Assembly: GCF_047495875.1 (NCBI RefSeq)
Contig: NC_092474.1
Location: 7,953,001 to 8,017,000 of the forward strand
Source of the DNA: Pithys albifrons albifrons
Lineage: Eukaryota; Chordata; Aves; Passeriformes; Thamnophilidae
DNA length: 64,000 bases
Reading direction: 5' to 3'
Made by a program: the position numbers and the translations under genes. Under the pieces are notes generated by a model. That model was not told the origin of the DNA, searched no databases, and saw only the letters and a list, made by a program, of their open reading frames with translations. This document shows, piece after piece, positions 1-19,820 of this stretch. Every line of letters begins with the position of its first letter. The stretch's first letter is position 1.

Positions 1-2970
1 TGAAAAAGAGGTGTTTTTCTCAGTGTACTTGCTACTTTGTCATACTCTGCAAAGCTGCAGTGGTTTGGGGTTATAGTGAGTGAAAGGGAACCACGTTTAG
101 TTTATTCTGTTTTATTTCATGGAGAGAAGCTGAAACTGGTGAGTTGAGTTGTACCTGAAACTGGTGATTTAAGCCCAACTCTGGGACTGTGGGAAGTGGG
201 TGACTATGGCTGAGTTGTGAGGAACTGGGCCCCAAGCCTTGGTGCCAAGGTATGGGTAAATTCTGAACTCTCTGAAGTGGCTAAAATGTTTTTGTTTCCT
301 TTTTTATTATTAAATAAATCAGTTACTCATTTTAGAGTGTAAATACACCGAGTTCTGCTGTGGCCTCCCTGGGTTTGCTCATGGACCGAGCGCAGGTGAC
401 GCTGCATTCCTGGGACAGGTGTGGTGTTTGCTGTTTCCAGTCTTTGTATCAGCTCTGGTTAGAGCATTTCTGTCCCAGCTTGCTATCCATGTCCTATCAG
501 GCCGGACTGGGAAAGAAAATACTGTCAAGTAAGCACAAAAGAATGAAAAGGAAAATATTTGGTAACCACTGTTACAGTGTTAACATGGTGCAGTTCTCTT
601 ATTTTTCTAGCTGGTATTTTAGATTTACTGGAGTCATCTGAATGATCAAATCATTTAAAAGAAGGCTGAAAAATGGAGTGTGAAACCTGCAGAGGACAAA
701 TGTCCTGCTGGCTTACATGGCACTGCTTACAGAGCAGAAACAGGGAGACACGGGGTGACCTTTTCTCTTAAGTCACTGGTGACAGTGCTGGAGCTGCTGA
801 TCCTCTGTTTCAGCAGGAATTCTGCTTGTGCTTGGCTTTATGTGTGAATTTGGTTTCACTTGGGCTCAAATGTGAGGTCTCAGTGAGTTTGTTGTTGGTG
901 CCGTTGGGTCTGCCCAAAGGACGGAGCGTGGACCTTGTGCTGTTGTATCTGATGGGAACAGAGTCCTGGTCATAGTCCTTGGAACTGCTGACACTGTGCC
1001 ACACACAGCTGTGGAGTTGGTATGAAGTGTGTAATTCCTCAAACCCTGCCTGACTGCTCTGGGGTGCCCTGCAGAGTGGTCCCTCATGCTGGTACTTCAG
1101 CAAGGGAGTTTTTAAACAGGGAGCTGCTGGGGCTGGTGAGGGCCAGTGGCCTCCAGGGCTGTCTCTGCTGGCACTGGTGGAGAACTTGGCATGGTGCAAG
1201 GCCAGTAAACCTGTCCAGACTCAAGTCAGGGTTTGGGCAGTGTGAGTAAACTTCTTCAACTCCAGATCTGGGAATTCATAACTGAACTTGCAGAATTTTT
1301 TTACTTTTCAGTGAAACCTTTTAAATGGAAGTTGATTTTTCTCTCAGGCATCTTTATTGAGGCTGTTTTCCATTTTTCATCTCATGTCATCAGCTCAGTG
1401 TCTTTGTTGTAAGAGGAGCAGAGGTACATCCATTAAACATGATCTTTGATTTAATCAGGGTGGTATCAGTCATGGTTCTATTATAGGTGTGAGATCTGGT
1501 TTCACTGCCAGCACTGTTCTTGATCTCAAGGTTTGTTGCCATTCAGTTAAACCAGGGCAGTTGTTTGATGCCCTTGGTTCCCCTTTCACTGCTAAAAAAA
1601 GTCATGGAAAACCTCAGAGGTGTTTCACATTCTTTGGGAGAATATTTGGAATTAGAACAGGAAAGATGGATTGTGGGGCTGCTCAGACTGAAAGTGGTCG
1701 ATGTGTTTTACCTGAGTTACTCCAATTTGTGCTAAAAATAACACCAAAGTGCATTAAATAGTGGCTTGGTTTTGGAGTACTGGGCAGTCGATGCAAATGG
1801 TGTTTTCATTCAGACTTGTTCTGGCAGCAACACAGTTACTTGGTTTGGATTTGGTTTTTAATACCATTCCAAAGTAAAGATGGAAGTGGGGTGGTTTGTT
1901 CACTGTCTGTGTCCCAGGTGTGCTGGGAGGGAACTTCGGAGGGGTTTTCCTGCATCCTACAGCCCCTTTCCCTGTCACCCTACAAACCTTTCCCTGTCAC
2001 CCTCTCGGCTTGAGGCTGACATTTCCATCCTAATTTTTATTGATCTTCCCAGATGTTTCTTTCTAAGCCAGCATAAACTTGTGGAGGCAGCTTGTTCCTT
2101 GGGAAAGCTGGTGGACATGACCTTTCTCATAGAGTAGGATCCCCTCTAATTTTAGGAGCAGGTGAGGGCCCTGATTTGACTTACATACCCTGCACTTCTC
2201 CTGCACAGCACCTGGGCCTGTCCCTGCTTTTCAGAGAACTCTGATCTGCAGTACCTGTTCTGATGGTGCCCAAGGACTGTCTGTCCCTTGTGGTGTGAAA
2301 ACAAGTTACTATGAGTTGGCACTTTGAATCTGAACTTGGAGTAGGTACTTGGAGTAGTTGCTGAGTTGTTTCATGCTCATATTTGCCAAAAGCACAATGA
2401 GTAGTTCTCCAAAATATTCTTTTGGTACCATCATTGAATGGAATTTTATCCTTAAATTTAATCTTTAAACTTGCAGGGAGCTGTTGGGGTAGAGGGAAGC
2501 AAATTTGCAGCCAGAGGGCTTTAAAAATGAGTTGTTTGTCTTGTTTATGGGTGGGGGGAGGAGTGAAGCTGTTCAGTTTAATTAATGAAGATACAAGGGC
2601 CAGTGCTGAAACAGTTCCTGCTTTTTCATTCTTAATAACTTCTCTTTGGTTTAACAGGCCATGAACGTAGCTGGCGGATAAATCTGGGCCAGAAACCCAC
2701 AGTGATGGGCGTTTGGTGGCTGCCTTTGTTGTTCTTTCATTATTTTGACAGAAATAATCACTTAAATGACTTCAGTCTGTGATTTCACTTAGGCTGGCTG
2801 CAAGGAGTTGTTTTTTACCATGTTCCTAAAGCATAGGAAAATAACAAATAGATTTACAGCTGGTATTTTGTGCTCATCCTTCTTGCTGCTTTGTTTCTTT
2901 TAAAGCTCTAAGAGATAACTGAGGGGGAAGTAAATTGGATTGCACAAAAACTTTACTGAATACAAGTTTT

Positions 2971-3160
2971 AGAATCCTTGAATGATTTAGATTGGAAGGA
3001 CCTTAAAAATTATCCAGTTCTCCCCCTGCCATGGGCAGGGACACCTCCCACTATCCCAGGTTGCTCCAACCTAGCCTGGGACACTCCCAGCTCTGGGCAC
3101 CCTCAGCTTCTCTGGGCACCTGTGCCAGGGCCTGCCCACCCTCACAGTCTCCTCATCCTG
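2971..3160 (-). mobile_element. CR1 LINE 3' fragment
   Basis: The reverse complement of the CR1 3' end is recognisable by GGAAGGACCTT, CCTGCCATGGGCAGGGACAC and GGTTGCTCCAACCTAGCC. It is moderately diverged. Confidence 0.85.
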
Positions 3161-4249
3161 GCAATCCATTTATGTTGAAATTTGGTAATATTGTGGTAGT
3201 TTCAGGAAACACTCCTGGTGTTTCACAGGAGGGGGTAACTGTGTGTGTATTCTGGCTGCTGCTTTCGAAAACATCCTCCAAGCTGTGTGAGATGTGTGTT
3301 GGAATGAGCAGTGCAGCCTCCAAAGGCTGCCTGTTTGTTATTCACTTGTTGTCAGGAAATCCTATCACTTTCTCTACATCTTTAATTCCAGGCTTTAAGC
3401 TAAAGAGCACTTTTTCCCAGGAATGTTTGTTTGAAGTTTCACTTGGATCTTATGTGGAGAGACATTAACTGTGCAGAAATGCTGTGATGAGATGCAGCAT
3501 TTTGAGTGGGAGGTGTTGATTTCATGTGTGCAGCTTCTCAAAAAAAAGCAAATACAGTCCCTCCTTGGCATCCCACTATGAAATCTCCTTGTTCTGGCTT
3601 GTGGCTGCTGTAATTCTGAAATGCAGGGCTCCTGCTCAGTGCAGCTTTTATTAGCACTGATGGGAATTGCTGTGCCCTGGAGGGGACAGGGATTGCTGTC
3701 TCAGCACTGGGACAGCACCGTCCTGCTCAGGCTCTTCTGCTGCCCTGTGTGTCCTGGGGGCTCATTTCTTACCACCTTCACTGCCTGAAGCTGAAAAGGA
3801 ATTTCAATCTGTTGGTCTAGGAGGGGTTTTCAAGATGTTCCCAACTATTTGCTCTGCTCTGCTCTGGTGTTCTGTGTTCCCACCTCTCACAGGAGGTGCT
3901 GTCATGGCTCCCTCAGCCCCAGCAAGGTTTATATTTAGAATTTGGGTCTCGTCTGCTTTTTGCACATCGAGTCAACCTCTGCTCTATCTTCAGCCTTGCA
4001 CTGAACCACATGGTGTGAGCATGGTGAGTGTTCTCCGTGAGGCAGAGCAGCTCTATTTGCAGGGTATAAAAAATGGCTGGAGGGAGGAGGTGACTGCACC
4101 AGGAGTCACCTCAGGAGCAGGGAGCTGATTCCATTGCTTGATGGTAACCAGATCCTTGGCAAAACCAACTTCATCTGCATTAATTCTGTGACATTCTTCA
4201 TTGTAGCCAGAGTCAGTGCCAGGTAGACTATAAGTCTCTCTTCTGTGCT

Positions 4250-4540
4250 GAAGCCTGTGCCAGGGCCTCACCACCCTCACAGGGAAGAACTTCTTCCCGA
4301 TATCTAATCTAATTCTGCCTTCTGCCAGTTTAAAGCCTTTCCTCTCCATCCCTTGTCCCAAGTCCCTCTCCAGCTCTCCTGGAGCCCCTTTGGGCACTGG
4401 AAGGGGCTCTCAGGTCTTCCTGGAGCCTTCCCTTCTCCAGGGGAACCCCCCAGCTCTCCGAGCCTGGCTCCAGAGCAGAGGGGCTCCAGCCCTTGGAGCC
4501 TCCTCTGGACTCACTCCAGCAGCTCCACATCCTTGAACTT
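4250..4540 (-). mobile_element. CR1 LINE fragment
   Basis: GTGCCAGGGCCTCACCACCC, CACAGGGAAGAACTTCTTCC and later GGAGCCTCCTCTGGACTC, with CTCCAGCAGCTCCACATCC, follow CR1 order. The 3'-most part is missing. Confidence 0.8.
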
Positions 4541-5489
4541 CCTGTCAGTGACTTCCTGTGCTCCTTTGTCCCTGGGTGTGCCCTGAGTGATGGTGTGGGG
4601 AGGGGGGGGGTCCCTGTCAGCTCTGCTCCAACCCACCTGTCACCTACTTTGTGACAGTTTGGGTGTTTTGATCAGGATGAAGATACTTTTGTTGTGGCAT
4701 GAGACACATGCACATTTCCAAGGGATGTTTGTGGCATGCATGGATTTGGGTTTGGTTCAGTTCAGTTCAAGGGCAGTAACTGCTGCAGAGGGTTTGGTTC
4801 TCAGGTCAAGGCTGGCTCCCTGTCAGCCAGGCCGTGGCACTGGAGATGGGGCTGTTGTGGGAGCAGCTTGGAGCTTCCTAGAGGAGAGAGCTGAGCTGGC
4901 AGTGCCATGGGATGGAGCAGCATGGGCAGACTTGGTCCTCTCCCCCCAGAACTCTGGGTCCCAGCTGGTCACTCTCACTTCTGGCATTTGCTCCCCATGT
5001 TAGGGCTGAAGGAATGTCAGCATGTTCCTCATTTCCACTGGCATACATCTGATTTTCTGTGATTTTTGCCATGCCTTTCCAGGGAGAAGGGATTGGAATT
5101 TAGGCCTGTGCCTCAAACCAGGGAGCAATTAAAGGTGGAGAATTAAACCTGTCGCTCTAAAAACAACCTGTGTTTCGTAAGGGAAACGCTGTCAGCTTTC
5201 AGCATCAGTGATGTAATTGGTGGCTGGGAATCGTATCCCTGTGGAAGAGGCAAGGAAAACACATATGGAGAGGCAACCCTGGGTTGCATAGCAACAGGGA
5301 GGATGTCAGGGTCTATTGCATTTCTGAGATGTTTGGCACCATGGGACTGGTGCATACTGCACTGCCCATGGGAGAGGGGAACATCTATTATTTAAAGGAT
5401 TTTTGAGCAGAGCAGTGTAGCTCCTTAGGATCTAAGAGTGCTAAATAGGTTGTGTGAGTGCTTCCAGACACGTGGGGCTGATGCATCCA

Positions 5490-5705
5490 GTCTCCAGGAG
5501 CCCCTTCAGGTACTGAAAGGCTGAGCTGAGGTCACCCCAGAGCCTTTTCTTCTCCAGGCTGAACCCAACCCCACCTTCCCTCACAGCAGGGATGCTCCAG
5601 CCCTCTAATCATACTCATGGCCTCTGCTGGACTTGCTCCAACAGGCTGATGTCCTTCCCGTGCTGGGGACCCCAGAGCTGGACACAGTCCAGTGGGATGT
5701 TCCTC
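5490..5705 (-). mobile_element. CR1 LINE fragment
   Basis: GGAGCCCCTTCAGGTACTG, CTTTTCTTCTCCAGGCTGAA and CTCTGCTGGACTTGCTCCAA match the internal 3' region of CR1 in reverse orientation. Confidence 0.8.
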
Positions 5706-8700
5706 CTGAACAGACACCAAGGCTGCTCACTGCCATCTCCCCACCTGGCCACAGTGGACATGGCCTGTCCTGTAATGGAGAGACCTGGAGGTTCTGGCAT
5801 TGATTAATTCAATTAATTTTGTCTCTGCCCTCGGGCCTGGTCTCCAGTGGTGGCGCAGTCCCTTGGATTGAGGGCTCTGTGCTGGACAGGGTGTGAGGGA
5901 GGGCTGAGGGGTTGTCCCACACCGCCCTGCCGTCTCTGGAGGTCTCCAACTTTCCTCATCCGTGAGGTCAGAGAGAAGCTGCTCTATTCCTGGAACTGCT
6001 TATCTGTGGCTGCAGCGTTGGAGGGTGGGGGCAGAAGGTGCTGCCCCAGCCTGGGACTTGCCCTGAGGCACTTAGTCCTTTCAGCAATTAAATAAACCCA
6101 GAGCTGGTCCATCTCCTCACCTGGGAACTGACAGGAGCATTGGAGGGAGCCATGACCTACTCCTTGTGGGCAGCGCTCATCCGCCGGATAGTGAGTATGG
6201 AGGGCAGTCCTGGGGTGCCGATTCCATGGAGTCAGACTCTCCCCTTACTGTGCTGGCATTTGGGTGCTTCCAGAGAAAAATCTGTGGCTGTGTCCATAGC
6301 CCTCTTACTGTGGTGGGGTTTTGGTGTTGGTTTGTTTCAGTATGATGTTATGCTCTAATAATTCTGTTATTGGTCCAAAATATATAGCTCACCTTGTACT
6401 AATAATCCTTAGATTCCTTAGAATGATTGTAGAATATTTTGTGTTATAAAGGTCATCAAGCCCAGCATCCTGTTCAAAATATATATGAAATAATAGAATA
6501 AAACAGAAAAAATAGAATAAAATAATTGTAAATTGAGGTGTTTTGCCATCCTCCTGGCATTCTGCAGGGGATGGTTTCTGGATTTATAAGGACTTGTAAG
6601 CTCTGTTTTAAGTGCAGTGTCACAGTTTAGGAGCAATTTGACCAAATTTCAGACTTTTTCAATTTAAAAAAAAGGACTGAGAAAAAAAAATAAAGAAAAA
6701 ACCAGCACTTTTCAAGAAATCAGCTCAAGTTTTTCTCTGAGTTCTGTATTAACAAGGCAGATGGTCAAAACTTCCTTCCATTGTGCAGTTCCTCCTCATT
6801 CCCAGTCTATGCCAGTGGATTTCAGCTTTGAACGTTCGCACTCAAGCTGTGGGCTGTCACTTCCCCTGGCTCATGTCTCGGGCTCCTTTGCAAACAGAGA
6901 TATTTTTGAAACTGTCTGTGCAGCCTCTGACTCATGAGATCTCTCTGAGCTGGTGCTCCTCCTATGCCAGGTCTTTATTTCACATCAGTGCAGGAGGGGG
7001 TTTCACATCAGCATCTCCATTCGCTTGGAGCTGTGGGTAATTCTGGGGCTGGTAGGACCAATATTGTGTGTGCATCATTTTCAGGAACTGGAAATTGCAG
7101 GAGTAATCAGCCCTGGACTATAGCCAAGCCCAGCTTAATTCCAAGGGAGGACTAAAAGAGGCATAATCATAATGTCTCATTTTAGAAGAAGACCCAGAGG
7201 CAAAGCAGGACACAGCTCAGCTGCTTTGTTTTATAGGAAAATTAAGTCAATTTTTTCTGGCTCCTGGTGTAAGAATTGGGAGATTTTCCTGTCATTATAA
7301 ATCAGAAAATTCCTAATTTGAGTTTATCTTATGGCTCTAAAAAGACACCAGACCCCTCTTTTTACTGCCTTTTCCTTTGATGTGTCTGCCTTTACTGTAT
7401 CCTGAATATTTTGTTTATGAAGGAAATGGCTGTACCTGGTCTGGCTTCATGTGTTGATCACCTTGAGTTGTTCTGGAGCATGGTGAAAATGATGTAAAAG
7501 AGATCTTTGAAAGAAAAGCTGAAAGCCATCATTCTTTGCTTGCTAATAATCCCCTTCTGGAGGGGATCATTTTTAGGGTTTGTTGTTGCTCCCTTCCTCA
7601 GCACTCCCCTCTCCTCTGACTGCACGGGCTATAAATGGCTTTGCTGCGCCGCCCTCAAGTGCCCCAGCCAGCACCTCCTCCACAGGCTGGGGAGAGGAGC
7701 TGCTCCTCTTCCCACTCCAATTCCTGTGCGTGGTACCTAAAGAATGTTTTGTTTTTCCAGTTAATCGTTGGCACCTTAAAAAGTAGGTGTTGAAAGGGAC
7801 TGTCGGGGAAAGACACGGTTGTCTTGAAATAAGTAGCTTCCTCTGGAAGCAAAATGCATAACAATACTGAATATAACCAAATCTCTAGAACAGAGGATTC
7901 CGTATCTCTTAAAATTTGGAGCATTTTATTCCATACATTTAAACTTTCAGTTGGTTTTATTAAATTTAATTTCACAATGTCTTCAGAAGGGGTAATGTGA
8001 CTTCTTTTTCAGGCTTGTTTTGGATTTAGCATAGAGAATAACTCTGTTCATTGTGTCATGTTGGCTATAAAACAGCATCCCCAAGTTCAAGTATCTGTTA
8101 ACATCAGGTCAAGTGTTGCCTGGAACTGAGGAATATGTGCAGATCAGTTTGGCTGCAGTGTGAGATGTTATTAAGAACTACAGAGCTCTCACACGAGGGA
8201 TGTGTTTGCATCTGAACTTCTTCCCGGTGGCTGCTGAGTTGGTGTTATCTGGCCTGGCCACACTTGTCCTTCCAGCCACTGTGGCCAGATAACCCAGCAC
8301 TGCACAAACAAGACCTCCCCAGTGCAGCAGCACAAACACTGCTTTTCTGCTGCACCTGTTCCTGGTTCTAAGCTTTTTAGTCTGGTTTCTAGCTAGAAAC
8401 AATGTGAGTGATTGCAAAAAACCAGTCTGTGCTATGTGTGGAGTAACAGGCTCTAGTCATGGCTGGTGGAAAATACCTGTACAAATCCATCACAAGAATG
8501 GGGTAACTTGAAATGTGAGATTGGGATTGAAAAAAATTCATAATGAGTCTCAGGTTGGAAAAAAACCCTGAACAAGCATGGACAGTGGGGAGGGAAGTGA
8601 GAAGAATGACTGGCATTGGTTAATGCCTTTCCTAGAAGGGCATCCACTTGCCAAAGGGGCCACCAGGTGAGAGGAGGAGCCGAGCCCGGGGGTGTCAGTG

Positions 8701-8960
8701 GAGTCCACAGAGCAGATTAGGATCAGGAGGCTGCAGAGGGAATTTGTGGAAGGGAGAACCCAAGCCAAGCAGGAGGAAATGCCCTGTGGTTTCTAGGGAA
8801 TACCAGACTATTTCTCTTACTGGAAGAAGCGTGTGCCTGGCTCGTGGTTGCAGTCTTGTACCTGTCATGGACTGGGAAATATGAGAACTCAACTTGCCTC
8901 TGGGTGTACATGTAAATATCTGTATTTATGTATCTGTATCCATCTCTGTATATATATATA

Positions 8961-9020
8961 TGATAGACTGGACTCGATCTTAGAGGTCTTTTCCAACATT
9001 AATAATACTATGATTCTTTA
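8961..9020 (+). mobile_element. CR1 LINE 3' tip
   Basis: GACTGGACTCGATCTTAGAG, then GTCTTTTCCAACATT and a terminal ATGATTCTT, is the extreme CR1 3' end. A short TATATA run lies just upstream. Confidence 0.75.
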
Positions 9021-10338
9021 AACTGTTAAAATCACTGCCAGTGAGTTCTGGGGCTGCAGGAACGTCTGGAATATGAAAAGCAGAAAATGTCTGTTCTATG
9101 TAACTCACAAACTGAGCCCCAGTTTTGCTGGTTTATTCCTCTCTGCATTAAAAGAGACATTTTGGCAGCATCAGAGAGCACAGTAGGGCTGGAGAGTGGC
9201 CGTGGCCCCTGGGAAATAAGAACTGCTGTGAGAATTGGAGTTGTTTGGGGACTTCTTCAGTAGCCAAGTATGAGTATTGCTGAATTATCCTTAATGTTTC
9301 AGAGTCCTAGGGCAGAATTCTTTAGGTGTATAAAGTGAAGGAAACAAGAAGAAAACATGCATCTCTTTTTTTCTCAAATATGAAGGAATTTTCTATATTA
9401 AATATGGTGTTTCTTAACATTGTTGCTACTTTGTGTGTGTTCTACATCTGAATATAACTAGATGTGTCAGTAGTTTCCACCAGCACATTCTGCTCGGTGG
9501 GTCTGAGGCAGGGGGAGGTTACAGAGAGAAAATTCCTTGGATTTTCCCTAGGGCAGGTGGAAAACCATGTAATCTGCTGTCAGATAAAATCTTGATAAGC
9601 AAAGCTTATCTGGAGCTGAAAGGCATGTTTGTGTTTGTTCAGGGCAATGAAGGTGAAAGGGACCAATGTTAAATAGTTGCTCACAGTGTAGGATTTCAGG
9701 ACTCGAACCTCGGTGTGTAACTCAGCAAACTGCAAAGCAAAGGCACAGCAGGGCTGTACTGACATTTCTTGCTGTAAATCTGGGGTGCCAGCACTGACCC
9801 ACTTCTCTCCCTGCAAAGGGAAGGGTCTGGGATCCACTGTTTTCTTCCTATGAAAGGGGCAGAGCCATGAAGTAAAAACACTCAGGAAATGAGAGGTCAC
9901 AGCAGCACAGAGCAAACCCATCATGGTCTGCCCTGCCTTGGGTTTGAACGTTACCTCAGCACACATCAGTTTGTCAAAGGCTTCCTGTGTCTGGCCCTGG
10001 GCTTGTTCATTTATTTATGCATTTTAGTTTGAATGTCTTTCAAAGAAAGCAGAATTCCATAGGTGCTTTGAGAAATTCTGCACAGTGAGATAAGAGCAAT
10101 ATTAAAGCAGCTGGGAGTTACTGAAGCCAGGGAGTCAGTTCCAGCCTCTGGAATCCATTATTTGCCCAGGAAAACAATCTTACTGTATAGAGAATTGTCA
10201 TTCCGAGTTCAGAGCCATTTTTTGTACTAAGTTTATTCCTGATTTTACGTTACCCAAGTCTAATTAGCAGATTCGTACCCACTATTGCAAATGAAACCTG
10301 TTGCTCTTTCAGCCAACTCACGGCAGGTTTTGTTGCAG

Positions 10339-16892
<6,554 letters not shown>

Positions 16893-17364
16893 AAAGGTAC
16901 CTGGGGTAGGAAGGGGAGCTTTGCTAAGTGCACGTGTGCAGAGACAAACCCACATTTTCTTTAGGCACTGGGTCAGCCCTGACACTGAGGCCCTGCTGTG
17001 TGCACCAGCAGTGTCAGGAGTTGTGTGTCGAGGCAGAGCAGGGGAAAGTGTCACTGATTCTCTGCAGATAATGAATTGTCACAGCCTCTGTCTGTTGGGG
17101 CTGTGATTTCCTGGTGCTTTCAGCAGGCAGGAACGAGTCTGGTGCTGCAGAACAGGGGCTTGCACACAGTGTGAAAACCTTGTGCTGTTCCAGCAGAATT
17201 CAGGGCAGCTCTGGAGCATTTAACACATTAAACAGGACCACACCAAGGTGACACTGCAACAGAAACACACATTTTGGGGGGGTTCCTGTCACAACCCCTG
17301 GGAGAGGCTGACTGTCTGATCCTGTCACACCATTACTCCAGTTCCTTCTGTTTTTTCCTTCCAG

Positions 17365-19820
17365 ACAGTGATTCTAACTAGAAGAAGATAAAGATGTTTA
17401 ACAGAAGCCTTAACTCATCTGAACCTAAACCCCCATGTCATGTTGCTGCTGTTTGCTTCCTGCCTCAACTGCTCTGTGCATGGTGCCTTCCTGTTATGTG
17501 GAGAAAGCTGCTTCAGTTCATAGTCAAATACAAAGCTGTGTCTGTCAGGTCAGGGGGATGGTGTCACTGCAGACCTGCCTGCCAGGAGAGTCTGTGGTTC
17601 GTGGTCAGCACTGCAGAAAGTCTTGGAAAACGGAGGGATTTGGGAGTGCTGTCATCAGGGGACTCCCCTCACCGCTGAAAAGACTGTGCAGGTGTTCAGC
17701 ACTCAGAGCTGGGACCTCTGGTGGATGTGTCTGGCTGGGCTTTGTGTTTGTTTATGAAAATAACAATTTTAATCAAATTTATCTTTTTTTTTTGTGAATA
17801 GTAAGCTCCTATTTAGAATGAAGTTTGTGGAAGGTGAGAGTGGGAGAACAAATCGTGTTTACTGCCATATTGAAAAAGGAAACTTGATTATTTTTTGTAA
17901 AATGTATTTTTGATTGGCATATATTTACATGTGATCTGCTGACCTGGCAGATGGAGATAATTTTTGGATGAACAAAATGTTAACTTTTGTCACTCTTGAA
18001 GTGGTATATTCTGTGTTTTGTCAGCATGTGGAATAATTGCTTCATTGGAATGTCTTTCCTAAAAAGGATCAAGCAATAATGTCAACCAGTTCTCTTTAAA
18101 AAAAAAAGTACAAATATGTAAATACTGTTTTTATAACAAAAAAGGAAGGGAATAGGGAGGATGTTACACTCATATCAGGGTTCCAGTTAATTGTTGAATG
18201 TCACTTTAATAGCAGTTTGGATAGTCCCACTTCTTATTTTTATTTGTTAATCTGTAAATACCAGGTTTAAGTTTTTATTTTTATGCTGATTTTGTGGGAT
18301 AACCTAAATGTGATCTTCAGTTTCTCAGATGATTTGCTGTCCTTCCTTCCTTTGGCAAGACCAATGTGCTGATAGCAGAGCAGGGCTCTCAGGGGTGTTT
18401 GGGAATCCTGATCCTCTGACATGTCTCTATCTTTGAAGTACCAACCACCATGGCCATGTAAAACATAACAGATTCTTGCCCCAAATAAGTGCTCTTTCAG
18501 TAAACCCTGTAAAATGTAGCCCAAGGAGGGAGGTGATTTGTCCTGTCAGATTCCTCAGGCTTGACCAGGAAAGCATGGAAGAGGTAAGGGAGAGTGGAGT
18601 GTTTTTCTCACCTGCTGAAACTGGGGCTGCTCCTGGGGTTGCACTTTCCATGTCCTGCTGAGGGGCTTCTCTAGATCCAAACCATAAAGCACCAGCACTT
18701 GCACTCACTTTCCTTTCTCTTTGTTCCAATCAGTGTTTCGGAGCTCTGTTCCCACGGGGTTCCTGCAGTGGTGGCCTGCCTGCTCTGCTGTCTGTCAGGC
18801 TTGTAGCTGCCAAAACCATGTGCCAATTCTTGTCATGGAGGAGTCACAGAGGAGGTGATTTGCAGTCCCAGTCTGCTCTAGGAAATAGCAGCAGGATGTC
18901 AGGAGACAAGTCCCATATGCCCATTTCTCGCTCCCAGATTTAGCTCCGATGGCAGCTCCCTGTGTGGAGATGAGATTAAGACGTTTATCTTATGTCAAAG
19001 TCTTTCCTTGCTGCTCTGCCCTGTTTCTCTGGAGAGCTGTTGTTAGTTTTGCAGCCCCTCTGCTGCCCATGGAGCAGGGATGCCCCAGAATTGCTGCCAG
19101 CTGTTCCGTGGCGCTGGAACTTGGGAGATGGGTCTGTGGAGCGCAGCCACCACCACCACCCAGCTCCTCTCAGCTCACCCTCAAACATTGCACAGATTCC
19201 CTTCCCTCCCCTGCAGCTGATGGTGGAAAGGGTGGCTCTTTGTCCTTTGGGATGTGTTTTTTATGTCAGCAGCCAGGGGCTCCCTCGCTGTGACACACCC
19301 GGGGAGCCCGAGCAGCCTGCGCAAGTGTGGGGAGGGGGCGATGGCTCTTCTCACTCAGATGAAGTGGGGCCTGTTTGAATCCCACTAATCAGGTAATTCC
19401 GTTCTCACAGGAACATTTACACAGGCTGCATTTTCCACTTCAGCAGGTGACAGTGTTGTGTTCCCAACAGTTGGAGGATTTACTGGTTCTTGGTCTAATA
19501 ACTGAAGGCCAGAAATTCTGTCATTGTTTGTGTTGAGGAAACTGAGGGGATTAACACAAGGTTTCCACAAAGCCCTTGAATGTGTTTGCATTTCCACGTC
19601 TGCTTGGACAATGCACTGAAACTTACTGTATTGAGTAGTTTAACCTACTACTGAGAAATGTTTAATGCTTAAATGTCTAATTAAAAAGCATCTTTAGAAT
19701 GTTGTTGAATGGGAAAGTGGTTTTTCTGCTCTATTATTTCTTTATATTGTACATGGATTAAATATCTACTTCCTTCTCTCCAGGCTATCGCTCTGTAATA
19801 AAAGATATATAAATATGTTA
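17365..19820 (+). other. KIAA1671: Probable KIAA1671 3' UTR exon
   Basis: A strong polypyrimidine tract ending TTTTTTCCTTCCAG precedes 17365. From there to a canonical AATAAA at 19797-19802 the sequence is AU-rich and non-coding, as expected of a long 3' UTR. The upstream donor could be GTACCT at 16897, four bases after the TGA stop. It could instead be GTTTGA at 16887, which would change the C-terminus (see findings). If neither donor is used, the UTR is continuous from 16893. This is inferred from splice and poly(A) signals only. Confidence 0.5.
19797..19802 (+). terminator. KIAA1671: Poly(A) signal AATAAA, likely KIAA1671 3' end
   Basis: This is a canonical AATAAA hexamer in AT-rich sequence and the last good signal before the CRYBB3 promoter. 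Cleavage is expected about 15-25 bases downstream. Confidence 0.5.

Larger units (their letters stand above)
1..10338 (+). other. KIAA1671: Presumed large intron of KIAA1671, no exon recognised
   Basis: This stretch lies upstream of the first recognisable KIAA1671 exon and has no segment that I can match to that protein or to any other. It is moderately AT-rich and holds several CR1 LINE fragments, listed separately. Open frames in it are short, low in coding character or derived from CR1. Upstream KIAA1671 coding exons are expected, but they probably lie outside the window. A short exon here could have escaped me, because I recall the central part of the protein poorly. Confidence 0.6.

Noticed and set aside
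6134..6190. Possible small KIAA1671 exon ending at a GTGAGT donor
   Set aside because: The donor is excellent, but the acceptor tract is weak and the encoded peptide resembles nothing that I know from KIAA1671.
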